Shown: one piece after another, positions 50,633-59,878 of the stretch
How the letters are laid out: every line of letters starts with the position of its first letter
Numbering within the stretch: position 1 is the first letter of the stretch
Assembly: GCF_040371545.1 (NCBI RefSeq)
Contig: NZ_AP029048.1
Span: 1,302,001 to 1,366,000 of the forward strand
Direction of reading: 5' to 3'
DNA: 64,000 nt
Source: Synechococcus sp. M16CYN
GTDB taxonomy: Bacteria > Cyanobacteriota > Cyanobacteriia > PCC-6307 > Cyanobiaceae
Program-made: the position numbers and the translations under genes
The notes under the pieces: model-generated
What the model was told of the DNA's origin: nothing
The model's input: the letters and a program-made list of their open reading frames with translations, nothing else
Database searches by the model: none

Positions 50633-52628
50633 ATTTTTCTGGCATCAGTCCCAAAGTGGAGGAGTGAATTTTAGTGGTCCATTAGTAAGCTTACGGAAAA
50701 TTTTTGAGCCAATCTTGCGGTGGTAGCTATCCTGCGGGGTGTGATACAGCGGCCAATATCTCACCTAAGTCATCCTGTTGCTTACGCTGCCTTTGCATCA
50801 GTATAGCCATCAAAATTCTAATTAATCAAAATCCAACTAGCCATTAGTGATAGAGGAGCAAATCAAAACACATCTAGGGAATTTGGGAACTGAGGCTTAG
50901 CAGCGACAATTGGATTAATTGCTCTAGTACAGGTTTCTTTCGCAAGAAAACTTTCTTTGGTCTGAGCCTTTTTAGTAATTCTATTTGGGACATTGGTTGT
51001 CAGCTAATACTGCTTAGTTCTTGCTTTCATAATTGCTGGCTAAACTCGCTGCAAGCTTAATTTTCCCCTACTCTCCATATATGGATGGCAGGCAATATGA
51101 TTGAGTTCTAATATTTGTTGTAACCGTTGTGGTGTGCCTATTAATGTTGTCGTGTTAGAGTGCTGCGCTAGGTTAAAAAGCCCCAACGCGCTCATTGTTC
51201 TTAAAACAAGTGTCTATGGTGGTTCTCGGCATCAGCGGAATAGCGAATCCTGCAAATTCTTGCTACTTAACCTAACCAAAAGATGAGGTATTGGAGTAAA
51301 GTGGCATTTTGACTCAGCAGCTTGCTGAAGATGTCTGTCTCATTCGAGTAGGCCAAGGAGAAATCTGAACAAATTAAGAAACACAGATGCTGTTAACTTG
51401 TCTTAGTTAAATTTATTTCGAGGTTGGCTATGGTCGTCAAATAAGTAAGCCTGAGGATACCTTCGCACTCTAGCTCAAGGAATTTTATTTAATTAATGCG
51501 GCCTTTTTCGTGAAGCTGATAATTCAAGCTTCGGTTATCATAATCACACTATTTCTCTCGTAACTAGTAACCTGAGTGCTAAGTAAAATGTCAGAGCAAA
51601 ACACAACCGAAACACAAGCGCAGCTCTGCTTCGACAACACTACCTTGATGCAACAAAATTCTACATTGACTAATATTTTGCTGATCTACTTCAACGTTAT
51701 CTCATATATCCATATGAGTAAGTTCTTTGTAGTTGATTAAAATCTTGTGCACTAAGATATATTGCGCTTACCCCTAAGCGGTCATAATTAGATTCACTAT
51801 ACAGTGTTTGCACAAAATTTGTATAAAGCCCGAGCAAAATAGTGCTGTTGTGATTGGCTGATAGCTACTAATGGTAGTGTGTTAATCAGTAATGAACAAG
51901 ATCCTTCCAATTCTGCTAATTTAATCTCGTTGCAATATGTATCCCTATCAATTGGGAAGATCTGTTAATGTTTTCTTTATACTTCTTACCTTTGAACAAA
52001 GCTTTGATTTTTCAGAAAGCTTTTTGGTAACCGTGTGTGTTGAGTGATAGCAACTCGCTGATTGTACAACTAGATACAGCCTGATAGCAGCTCTTATATT
52101 CAACGGCAACGCAGTCACTTTGAGGTTAATATGTTGGTTTTAATAAAAGCAAGTGGTTTATAGGCGCGGGTCTTAAAAATAGCTGAGTCTTAAGTTCCAG
52201 TACAAGGGCTTGCACTAGAGCAGAATAAGGGGGGATTAAGTCGAATTCACCGCTCTATGTAGCTAGCCGTCGATAGTGGTGGCTGATTGCTGGTCATGAC
52301 GATTCGAAGTTTTGGTTGATACCGAGACGTACACAGCCAAAAAACAATCTAAATAACGACAAAATGTAACAATGTTTGTTTTAGCCATGTGTACGGAAAC
52401 TACTCGAACAGTGTGGAGGAAGCTTGGAATTTTTATTCTTTATGGCACTGATCAAGCCGCTTTAATCTGTTGACCAAGAAAGTGGAAAAACTGAGATCAT
52501 ACCTGAGGATTGTGATATGTATTGGCGTCGGTTGATTATAAACTCTCAAGGTTTTAGCTGCCGGGTCTCCGGTTGGGCAATAACGACAATAACCCAACGA
52601 CGGAGTTTGGTTTATTCAATGCACGCTT
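50633..52628. other. Gene-poor interval with relic-like stretches
   Basis: About 2 kb with no intact gene. Unlike the deserts at the left of the window it is only moderately AT-rich; one line (51121-51180) has 26 of 60 bases as G or C. It holds a stop-interrupted hydrophobic frame (50894-51043) and a tRNA-Ser-like stretch (52151-52256), both reported separately. It looks like more recently decayed DNA. Confidence 0.5.
50894..51043 (+). pseudogene. Relic of a membrane protein
   Basis: One frame reads as a hydrophobic, helix-like protein (GLAATIGLIALVQVSFARKL, then AFLVILFGTLVV and CLVLAFIIAG) but is broken by TGA and TAA codons and ends at a TAA at 51041. No start or family is identifiable. 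Hydrophobic runs also occur by chance in T-rich DNA, so this is tentative. Confidence 0.3.
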
Positions 52629-54275
52629 ATGAATCAACATCATTCGCATTGCCAGCAGTGGTACTACTGGATCAAAGACATGAGCAGGCACACACCCTTG
52701 TTGGTGGGATTAACCCTTGCGCTGCTGGTTCTTGTGTTGGTGGGTCTGGCGTTGCAAGCAATCCGCACACTGCTCTGGGATCTGAGTTATCTCCTTCCAC
52801 ACTGGCTGCTCACTCCTGTTCTACTTTTGGGGTCAGGGTTGATCGCAGTCGTAGTCATTCAAGTAAGCTGGTCTTGGCGTCAGCGCTATCTAAGATCAAC
52901 GCGCATCCAGCCTAAGAAAGTACAGAAAACCCCTACTAATTGTCGAGATGCTGCTAATCAAAGCCTAATCAACGTTGATCGCTTAATTGAAAGGTTAAAG
53001 AGTGAAATGATTCGCAAAAGCCTACAAGCCGAACGAAATCGGGTGAGCGAAGAACTCCAGCGTGGTGATTTAGTAATCGTAGTGTTCGGAATCGGATCAA
53101 GCGGCAAAACATCATTAATTCGAGCCCTTCTCCAAAAAATTGTGGGAGAAGTGGGAGCACCTATGGGACTAACAACGGAATGTCATCGTTACAGATTCCA
53201 CTTAAAAGGTTTGGAGAGAAGTCTTCAGTTGGTAGATACTCCTGGAATCCTCGAAGATGGAGATAACGGACTCAGTCGCGAAGAAGTAGCGCGTTACCGC
53301 GCCATTCAAGCCGATCTCATCATGGTGGTGGTCGACAGCGATCTCTGTGCATCAGAATTAAGGATTGTGCGTTCGATTGCTGATTTGGGCAAACGATTGT
53401 TGCTGGTTCTCAATAAACGCGATTTATATGGTCTGGAGGAGGAGAAACGACTTTTGCAGATTTTGAGGTCGCGCTGTGCAAGTTTTCTTTCCACGCCCAA
53501 TGTTTTGGCCTGCAGCGCCGCTCCCCAATCGATTGCACGACTCGGTCATCGACCATTGCAACCGAAGCCCGACATAACAGACCTACTTCAGCGCTTGGCG
53601 ACTATTTTGCGCGTCGAGGGCGAAGAACTCATCGCAGACAATATTCTTCTTCAGTGCCGCAGCCTCGATTCAAGAGGCCGTGATCTGCTCAATCAACAGC
53701 GCATACGTGAAGCGCAACGTTGTGTTGATCGTTACAGCTGGATCGGTGCTGGAGTAGTGGCATCGACCCCCCTGCCCCTACCGGGAGTCGATCTGCTTAG
53801 CGCCGCCGCAGTGAATACTCAAATGGTTGTGGAAATGGCAAACATCTATGGCATTGAGATGTCTAAAGAACGAGCCAGGAAACTAGCTATTTCGGTTGGC
53901 CGAATCTTGATGACACTTGGCATGGTCAAGGGAGCGATGAGTCTCCTTAGCACAGCTCTCACGCTGAATCTGCCAACATTGTTGGTTGGGCAAGCAGTTC
54001 AAGGCATCACTGTCGCATGGCTTACTCGGATTGCGGGTACCAGCTTCATTCGCTTTTTTGAACGGGATCAAGATTGGGGCGATGGCGGGATGCAAGACGC
54101 TGTTCAGGAAGCATTTCAACTCAATAGACGTGAAATCTCACTTAAGCGGTTTCTAGAGACGGCAATGCAACAGGTGGTGGAACCACTTCAACGATCAGCC
54201 AAGCGACGTCTTCCACCGCACTCAAAGCATCGGAGGGAGGTGGAAGCATCGGACCACGTGCATCAAGAGCCGTGA
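52629..54275 (+). CDS. Membrane-associated Era-like GTPase with DUF697 C-terminal domain
   Basis: 548 residues. Two N-terminal hydrophobic segments (LVGLTLALLVLVLVGLAL and LLTPVLLLGSGLIAVVVIQV) are followed by a TRAFAC-class G domain: G1 GIGSSGKTS (about residue 155), G3 DTPGILED, G4 NKRDLYG. The C-terminal region (about 370-470) is DUF697-like with more hydrophobic segments (GMVKGAMSLLSTALTL). Similar proteins are conserved in cyanobacteria without known role. The last 44 codons overlap an antisense gene. Confidence 0.88.
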   Translation: MNQHHSHCQQWYYWIKDMSRHTPLLVGLTLALLVLVLVGLALQAIRTLLWDLSYLLPHWLLTPVLLLGSGLIAVVVIQVSWSWRQRYLRSTRIQPKKVQKTPTNCRDAANQSLINVDRLIERLKSEMIRKSLQAERNRVSEELQRGDLVIVVFGIGSSGKTSLIRALLQKIVGEVGAPMGLTTECHRYRFHLKGLERSLQLVDTPGILEDGDNGLSREEVARYRAIQADLIMVVVDSDLCASELRIVRSIADLGKRLLLVLNKRDLYGLEEEKRLLQILRSRCASFLSTPNVLACSAAPQSIARLGHRPLQPKPDITDLLQRLATILRVEGEELIADNILLQCRSLDSRGRDLLNQQRIREAQRCVDRYSWIGAGVVASTPLPLPGVDLLSAAAVNTQMVVEMANIYGIEMSKERARKLAISVGRILMTLGMVKGAMSLLSTALTLNLPTLLVGQAVQGITVAWLTRIAGTSFIRFFERDQDWGDGGMQDAVQEAFQLNRREISLKRFLETAMQQVVEPLQRSAKRRLPPHSKHRREVEASDHVHQEP

Positions 54276-54363
54276 TCATCAGGAGATACAAAAGTCCAAT
54301 GACCACAGAAATCGCGCCAGTCACGATGGCGATCCAGCGCGAGCGTCGCGTTTGTTTCGGCAT
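54142..54363 (-). CDS. Small membrane protein, 73 residues
   Basis: 73 residues with one helix (WIAIVTGAISVVIGLLYLLMI, about residues 10-30), then LDARGPMLPPPSDA and a hydrophobic tail. Many picocyanobacterial genomes have a protein of this layout, from memory, so I call it a real gene. Its last 134 bases run antisense into the GTPase coding sequence. ATG 54363. Function unknown. Confidence 0.68.
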   Translation of the reverse strand: MPKQTRRSRWIAIVTGAISVVIGLLYLLMITALDARGPMLPPPSDALSAVEDVAWLIVEVVPPPVALPSLETA

Positions 54364-54401
54364 TTCTTCTCTTGAGGAGATATTAATTGTGGTCGATCAA
54401 T

Positions 54402-55814
54402 TCAAAACACTGAGGCATTAATTCGTTGGGCCAAATCCGTCAGATGGTCAGGCGTGGTGTGCGGGTTGCCAAACACGCCTTTCAAGCAGAAACGATCGCC
54501 ATAGAAAGGACGCGACAGCATGTAGCCAGCTGATAGCAACTGCTGACGTGTTTGCTGACTCCAGGCTTCACAGCTTTGGGGATCTCCTTTGATGGGATGG
54601 AAAGCCTGGAGGTGAAGTGCACCGGGCAGTAATCTTAAGCGGTCGCTATCTAATTGGTTGGCAAATATCTCTCGTCGTTTCAACGCGGAAGAGAGCACAG
54701 TTTCAAGACCAGCCTCACCGAGCTGGCGCAGACCCAGCCAAAGTTTGAGCACTTCAGCAGGGCGAGTTCCCTGCAATCCGACCTCTCCCCCGTGGTAACC
54801 AGTGGTCGAATTCTCCATATAGGGAAGTCCTGTACCGAAGGTCGCTCGGAGTTGATGATGCTGTCGAAGCAGAAGTAGTGATGAGGCTTTGGTGATGCCG
54901 AGAAGCTTTTGTGGATTTAGGGTGATGGAGTCCGCCTGCTCAAGGCCGCGCATCAAGGGAGCGTGCGCTGCACTAAGAGCAAAAACACCACCAATGGCGG
55001 CATCCACGTGCAACCAGATACCGGCACCACGACAAAGGTTTGCCAATTGTGGTAAGAGATCGATGGCGCCACGCACCGTCGTGCCCGCTGTTGCCACAAT
55101 GGCTAAGCAGGGACGATTAAGCCGACGAAGCTGACTAAGCCTCTGTTCAACAGCCGACAAACAAAGCCTTCCCTCCGAATCGGTTGGCAAAAATTGCAGA
55201 GCATCGTCTGATAAGCCCATCACTCGGACGGCTTTTACTAATGACACATGGGCATCGTTGCTGCACAAAATCACACCGTTGTTGCCGCCAACACCAAAAG
55301 TGCGCGCCGTGACCAAACCCATCAAATTGCTGAGGGTTCCACCACTCGCCAAAACCCCACCGGAACCATTCGGAAGACCAAGTCGCTGACAAAACCACCG
55401 GCATAGTTCGTGTTCCAAGCTGGAGAGTCCTGGGGATAATTCGTCTGCCAATAAGTTATTATTGAGCCCGGCACACACCAGTTCCGCCGCAATTGATGCT
55501 GTGAGGGGTGGTGGATCAAGGTGAGCCAAGGAACCAGGGTGTGACGGTTGAAATGCTCCATCCATCACTACCTGAAGATCATTAAGGAGTGCATCGATGT
55601 CAGCTGTCTCTGTACCAGGCGCGATCGTGGGCTGTGGTCGCATCAATGGTAGAGGGCTATGTTGATGTGCTGATCCAATCCAAGAACACAGGAGATCAGC
55701 CGTCCTGTGAAGAAAGTCCTGCAGCACAGGATCCGCTGCATAGGGTGCCGCAAACGGAGCCAGCTGAGCCGTTGAAGGGTGTGGATCGGAGCTGACGTTG
55801 GCGCGCAAGTGCAT
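54402..55814 (-). CDS. PLP-dependent group II amino acid decarboxylase
   Basis: 470 residues from ATG 55814. The PLP lysine lies in NPQKLLGI, the PLP-pairing Asp in HVDAAIGG, and a GGTLSNLMGLV loop binds the phosphate. These place it with the glutamate/tyrosine/2,4-diaminobutyrate decarboxylase group. The substrate cannot be settled from sequence; L-aspartate, glutamate or diaminobutyrate are possible. An 18-residue upstream extension to 55868 is not favoured. It is divergent from tadA. Confidence 0.88.
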   Translation of the reverse strand: MHLRANVSSDPHPSTAQLAPFAAPYAADPVLQDFLHRTADLLCSWIGSAHQHSPLPLMRPQPTIAPGTETADIDALLNDLQVVMDGAFQPSHPGSLAHLDPPPLTASIAAELVCAGLNNNLLADELSPGLSSLEHELCRWFCQRLGLPNGSGGVLASGGTLSNLMGLVTARTFGVGGNNGVILCSNDAHVSLVKAVRVMGLSDDALQFLPTDSEGRLCLSAVEQRLSQLRRLNRPCLAIVATAGTTVRGAIDLLPQLANLCRGAGIWLHVDAAIGGVFALSAAHAPLMRGLEQADSITLNPQKLLGITKASSLLLLRQHHQLRATFGTGLPYMENSTTGYHGGEVGLQGTRPAEVLKLWLGLRQLGEAGLETVLSSALKRREIFANQLDSDRLRLLPGALHLQAFHPIKGDPQSCEAWSQQTRQQLLSAGYMLSRPFYGDRFCLKGVFGNPHTTPDHLTDLAQRINASVF

Positions 55815-55867
55815 TGACTGAACTGCAGTGATCCTCGTCTTTCGTAGGATGGTGCTCACAGGCATCA

Positions 55868-56383
55868 ATGCATTTCAAGGTGGATCAAAACGGTCGCTTT
55901 CAAGCCTGGATGGAAGTTCTTCTTCAACGCGCACAGGTCACCGGCAAAAACGGGGAAGTGCCTGTTGCAGCTGTTGTTTTGGATCCCACCGGCCGGGCAA
56001 TTGGTCATGGCCGGAACAGGCGTGAAAACCAACAAGATCCATTGGGGCATGCTGAACTAGTTGCTCTTCAACAAGCCGCTCTTGTGTTAGGTAGTTGGCG
56101 GCTCAACCACTGTTGTCTAATCGTGACACTCGAACCGTGCCCGATGTGTGCAGGAGCACTTGTGCAGGCGCGTATGGGAACCGTTGTTTATGGAGCACGA
56201 GACTTAAAAAGGGGCGCACTCGGCGGAACGATGAACCTGTCAAACCACACCAGCGCCTATCACAAGATGGCGATAGACGGAGGACTGATGGAGGTCGAAG
56301 CTTCCAGTCAGTTAAAACGTTGGTTCAAGCAACGGAGGCAGCGTAACCGCCGAAACGAGGCAGCTCTGTCTCAAACAAGTTAA
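55868..56383 (+). CDS. tadA: tRNA-specific adenosine deaminase
   Basis: 171 residues. It deaminates wobble A34 of tRNA-Arg to inosine. The zinc site is in HAELVALQQA (His and catalytic Glu) and PCPMCAGAL (two Cys). GRNRRENQQDPLGHAEL is typical of TadA rather than cytidine deaminase. The C-terminus is basic (RWFKQRRQRNRR), suiting tRNA binding. It overlaps the convergent aminotransferase gene by 59 bases. Confidence 0.94.
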   Translation: MHFKVDQNGRFQAWMEVLLQRAQVTGKNGEVPVAAVVLDPTGRAIGHGRNRRENQQDPLGHAELVALQQAALVLGSWRLNHCCLIVTLEPCPMCAGALVQARMGTVVYGARDLKRGALGGTMNLSNHTSAYHKMAIDGGLMEVEASSQLKRWFKQRRQRNRRNEAALSQTS

Positions 56384-57506
56384 GCAAACGATTGACATTC
56401 TGAGGATTAGAATTGTATCCCATCAAGCCGATGCGCCAAATCTTGCCCGCAAGAGAACCCAATCCACCTCCGATTTCAACTCCGTACTGATTAAGAAGGT
56501 GTCGGCTGAAAGCTTTTCCGTCGACCCCCTCAGGAATACGAACCGTCGTAAGTGTGGGAAGACGACGGTCGGCGGGCACGTGCATAGACAATCCCAAACT
56601 CTCTAAGCCAGCCCACAACGCTTCTGCATTTTTACGGTGTCTTGCCCAAGCCTGGCCAACCCCTTCTTCTGATAAAAGGCGTAGAGCTTCACGCATACCG
56701 AAGTTCATGTTCACAGGAGCCGTGTGGTGGTAAATACGGTCGTCACCCCAATACTTGTTAAGCAAAGAAACATCGAGATACCAGTTGGGGACTTTGCTGG
56801 TTCGAGCTTTCATCTTAGTTTCAGCCCGCGATCCCATGGTGAAAGGACCCAAACCTGGAGGACAGCTCAACCCCTTCTGACTACAGCTGTAAGCCAAGTC
56901 CACCTTCCACTCATCGATATAGACAGGTACACCACCCAAAGATGTCACCGTATCTAGAAGCAGGAGACAATCGTGCTTTCGACAGAGATCGCCGACCCCG
57001 TCCATAGGTTGACAGACACCAGTGGAGGTTTCTGCATGCACTATTGCCAGGATGGCTGGCTTGTATTCGATTAGAGCAGCCTCGAGTTCATCTAATGAAA
57101 ACCACTGGCCCCAAGGCTTTTCAAGCTTTTTAACTTTAGCTCTATACCGGTTGGCCATGTCAGCAAGACGAAGACCGAAATATCCCTTCACCGCGACGAG
57201 GACTGTATCCCCTGGTTCAACAGTATTGGCAATCGTGGCTTCCATTGCCGCGCTGCCCGTGCCACTCATTGGCAGTGTGAGATAGTTGTCGGTCTGCCAG
57301 GCATAGCGCAAAAGCTCCTGAACTTCGCCCATCAATTCGATATAGAGGGGATCTAGGTGACCAACAGGGGTACGTGCCAATGCCTGAAGGACAGTTGGAT
57401 GGGCGTTGGATGGACCAGGACCTAATAACAGTCGATCGGGCGTCGCAATCTTGGCAAAAGACTTGCGGTGACGATCGTCAACTGGGAGAGGATATTGCGC
57501 CGTCAC
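56325..57506 (-). CDS. Class V aminotransferase, alanine/serine-glyoxylate type
   Basis: 393 residues from GTG 57506. The N-terminal LLLGPGPSNAHPTVL, HAETSTGVCQP and the PLP lysine in SQKGLSCPPGLGPF are the family marks. In photosynthetic organisms the group transfers amino groups to glyoxylate arising from photorespiration, giving glycine. Some homologues are annotated as soluble hydrogenase small subunit, a historical misnomer. The donor (alanine or serine) is not resolvable here. It is two genes upstream of apcF's end in the same orientation, separated by about 100 bases. Confidence 0.9.
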   Translation of the reverse strand: MTAQYPLPVDDRHRKSFAKIATPDRLLLGPGPSNAHPTVLQALARTPVGHLDPLYIELMGEVQELLRYAWQTDNYLTLPMSGTGSAAMEATIANTVEPGDTVLVAVKGYFGLRLADMANRYRAKVKKLEKPWGQWFSLDELEAALIEYKPAILAIVHAETSTGVCQPMDGVGDLCRKHDCLLLLDTVTSLGGVPVYIDEWKVDLAYSCSQKGLSCPPGLGPFTMGSRAETKMKARTSKVPNWYLDVSLLNKYWGDDRIYHHTAPVNMNFGMREALRLLSEEGVGQAWARHRKNAEALWAGLESLGLSMHVPADRRLPTLTTVRIPEGVDGKAFSRHLLNQYGVEIGGGLGSLAGKIWRIGLMGYNSNPQNVNRLLNLFETELPRFGGYAASVA

Positions 57507-57605
57507 CAAGGCCCTTAACGCTCTTTCTAAAAACAGAGCTTAGGCAGCTGTCGCCTTACTGAGGCTGCTAAATCAACCAATCGCAATCCTACTGAAACTT
57601 TAAAT

Positions 57606-58130
57606 TCAGCGTCGACGAATGTCAGTTTCACCCAATCCGCAAGCTAAATGATTAAAAGGCTGGAATACTACGGCTAATTCTTTGGAAGACACTCCTTGTT
57701 TCAAGAGATTCTCAGTGACGACTTCACCGAGCAAAACAATGCTGCGCACAGTGGGACCTGTGGGGACTCCAAGACTTTTGTACGTATCGTTGAGACCATT
57801 GAGGACTCGTTCATCAAGGACGGCGTTGTCACCTGCCACCAAGGCATAACTGGCGTAGCGCAAAAAATAGTCCATATCACGAAGACAAGCTGCCAGTCGC
57901 CGGGTGGTGTAAGCGTTTCCACCAGGGAGCAACAAGTCTGGCTCAGATTGGAAAAGGCGCTGGCTAGCCTCACGCACAATTTCGGCAGCTTTAGTGTTGA
58001 TTAGTTCAACAGCACGAATTCGCAGCTCCGATTCGCCGAGATACGACTCAATGCTGTCGATCGCCAACCTATCGAAATAGCGTCCCAGCTGGTCATAACG
58101 ACGGATCAGACCAGTGATGGCGTCGCGCAT
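57606..58130 (-). CDS. apcF: Allophycocyanin beta-type core subunit ApcF
   Basis: 174 residues. The phycobiliprotein fold is clear, with [21 protein letters not shown] containing the chromophore-attaching cysteine (equivalent of Cys84) and the conserved beta-type Asn. [13 protein letters not shown] follows. Length and N-terminal [13 protein letters not shown] agree with the beta-18 core-linker-interacting subunit ApcF rather than ApcB. Its presence shows a phycobilisome organism, consistent with pcyA. The gene is divergent from glnA over about 210 bases. Confidence 0.85.
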   Translation of the reverse strand: MRDAITGLIRRYDQLGRYFDRLAIDSIESYLGESELRIRAVELINTKAAEIVREASQRLFQSEPDLLLPGGNAYTTRRLAACLRDMDYFLRYASYALVAGDNAVLDERVLNGLNDTYKSLGVPTGPTVRSIVLLGEVVTENLLKQGVSSKELAVVFQPFNHLACGLGETDIRRR

Positions 58131-58219
58131 ATCTTAAAAGTTCTGAGACAAGGCTGACTGAGAGGGTAGCTCCGATCTACATAGAAAGGCCCCCCCAGCG
58201 AACCTGCAATCCTTATTTT

Positions 58220-58248
58220 TTGACAAAAACGGTTACGCAAACAATATC
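58220..58248 (+). promoter_or_regulatory. Possible glnA promoter
   Basis: TTGACA (58220-58225), a perfect -35, is followed after 17 bases by AATATC (58243-58248), a weaker -10. The position, about 95 bases before the glnA ATG, fits. A GTA-N9-TAC sequence at 58166-58180 is one base off the spacing of an NtcA site and is not claimed. Confidence 0.4.
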
Positions 58249-58339
58249 GAAAAGAGTCAATGTCCCTTTTGATACCATAGACGAAGTGGTCGATACCCTT
58301 GCGGTTTCCCCACCATACGAGTTTGGCATTTGCTATTTC

Positions 58340-59761
58340 ATGGCCAAAACACCTCAGGAGGTCCTTAGTCAAGTCAAAGACGAAGGCATAGAGCTGATCG
58401 ATTTGAAGTTCACTGACTTTCATGGCAAGTGGCAACATCTAACGGTGTGTTCCAACCTGCTTGAGGAAGGTTCTTTCACCGGGGGCTTGGCTTTTGACGG
58501 CTCGTCCATTCGGGGTTGGAAAGCAATTAACACGTCGGATATGGCGATGGTGCCCGACCCCAGTACTACGTGGATCGACCCTTTTTATCGTCATAAGACT
58601 CTAAGCATCATTTGTTCAATTCAAGATCCTCGAACTGGTCAGAACTACGAACGTTGCCCGCGAGCGCTCGCGCAACGGGCATTGGTCTACTTAAATGACG
58701 GCGGAATTGCGGATACGGCCTTCTTTGGCCCAGAGCCTGAGTTTTTCCTCTTTGATGACGTTCGGTACAAGTCGGCGGAAAGCAGTTCCTTCTACAGCGT
58801 TGACACTATCGAAGCTGGCTGGAATACAGGCCGCATTGAAGAAGGCGGTAACCTTGGATACAAAATTCAGGCTAAGGAGGGTTATTTTCCGGTAATACCC
58901 AACGACACCGCACAGGATATTCGCTCCGAAATGCTTTTGCTGATGGCGCAGCTTGGTATTCCAATCGAGAAGCATCACCACGAGGTGGCTGGTGCTAGTC
59001 AACACGAGCTGGGTATGAAATTTGCCCAGTTAATTGAAGCAGCTGACAATGTGATGACATACAAGTATGTCGTGCGTAATGTTGCGAAGAAATATGGCAA
59101 AACTGCTACGTTTATGCCGAAACCGGTGTTCAACGACAACGGCAGTGGTATGCATGTTCACCAAAGCCTTTGGAAAGGAGGCAAGCCGCTGTTTTTTGGA
59201 GAGGGTACATATGCCAACTTGTCGCAAACAGCACGTTGGTACATCGGCGGCATACTGAGGCATGCACCGGCTTTCTTGGCTTTCACCAATCCAACCACTA
59301 ACAGCTACAAGCGTCTCGTTCCTGGTTTTGAGGCACCTGTGAATTTGGTATATTCCGAAGGTAACCGCTCTGCAGCTGTACGCATTCCTCTAACCGGCCC
59401 TAGCCCTAGAGCTAAGCGTTTGGAATTCCGTTCTGGAGATGCTTTAGCTAACCCTTATTTAGCCTTCAGTGCCATGATGATGGCCGGGTTAGATGGTATT
59501 AAAAATCAAATCGACCCTGGTGATGGCGAAGACCGCGACTTGTTTGAACTCAGTGAAGAAGAGTTACAGAAAATTTCGACCGTTCCACCCTCCTTAGACA
59601 GTGCCCTGGAGGCTCTTAACCTTGACCGGGCCTTTCTTACAGAAGGGGGAGTTTTTACGGACGACCTCATCGATAACTGGATCGATCTCAAATACGAAGA
59701 GGTCCAGCAGCTGTGTCAACGTCCTCACCCGCACGAGTTTGCCATGTACTACGACGCCTAG
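58340..59761 (+). CDS. glnA: Glutamine synthetase type I
   Basis: 473 residues from ATG 58340, the family length; an open stretch of 40 codons upstream has no homology. It ligates ammonium to glutamate, the main nitrogen entry step. The GSI marks are [26 protein letters not shown] (metal ligands), [15 protein letters not shown], and NRSAAVRIP. The C-terminal HEFAMYYDA is normal. In cyanobacteria GS activity is set by inactivating factors and NtcA; neither gene is here. A strong terminator follows. Confidence 0.97.
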   Translation: MAKTPQEVLSQVKDEGIELIDLKFTDFHGKWQHLTVCSNLLEEGSFTGGLAFDGSSIRGWKAINTSDMAMVPDPSTTWIDPFYRHKTLSIICSIQDPRTGQNYERCPRALAQRALVYLNDGGIADTAFFGPEPEFFLFDDVRYKSAESSSFYSVDTIEAGWNTGRIEEGGNLGYKIQAKEGYFPVIPNDTAQDIRSEMLLLMAQLGIPIEKHHHEVAGASQHELGMKFAQLIEAADNVMTYKYVVRNVAKKYGKTATFMPKPVFNDNGSGMHVHQSLWKGGKPLFFGEGTYANLSQTARWYIGGILRHAPAFLAFTNPTTNSYKRLVPGFEAPVNLVYSEGNRSAAVRIPLTGPSPRAKRLEFRSGDALANPYLAFSAMMMAGLDGIKNQIDPGDGEDRDLFELSEEELQKISTVPPSLDSALEALNLDRAFLTEGGVFTDDLIDNWIDLKYEEVQQLCQRPHPHEFAMYYDA

Positions 59762-59785
59762 CTCAAAACCGACAGGCTGGTTTTT

Positions 59786-59813
59786 GTCCGTCTTAAGCGA
59801 GGCGGACTTTTTT
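59786..59813 (+). terminator. Intrinsic terminator of glnA
   Basis: Stem GTCCGTCT / AGGCGGAC (59786-59793 and 59800-59807, one G-U pair) with a six-base loop is directly followed by six T (59808-59813). It begins 25 bases after the glnA stop. This is the best canonical terminator in the window. Confidence 0.85.
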
Positions 59814-59878
59814 GTGCCTACTAGGGGCCGCATTTTTCAGATACATTCGCTGGAATGGTGGTCTCATATTATGTTTCG

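Noticed and set aside
51101-51286. 61-codon plus-strand frame in the gap after lspA
   Set aside because: Cys/Leu-rich translation without family features, and its minus strand looks more gene-like.
58166-58180. Possible NtcA site upstream of glnA (GTA-N9-TAC)
   Set aside because: NtcA sites need GTA-N8-TAC; here the spacing is nine and the supposed -10 does not lie at the usual distance.
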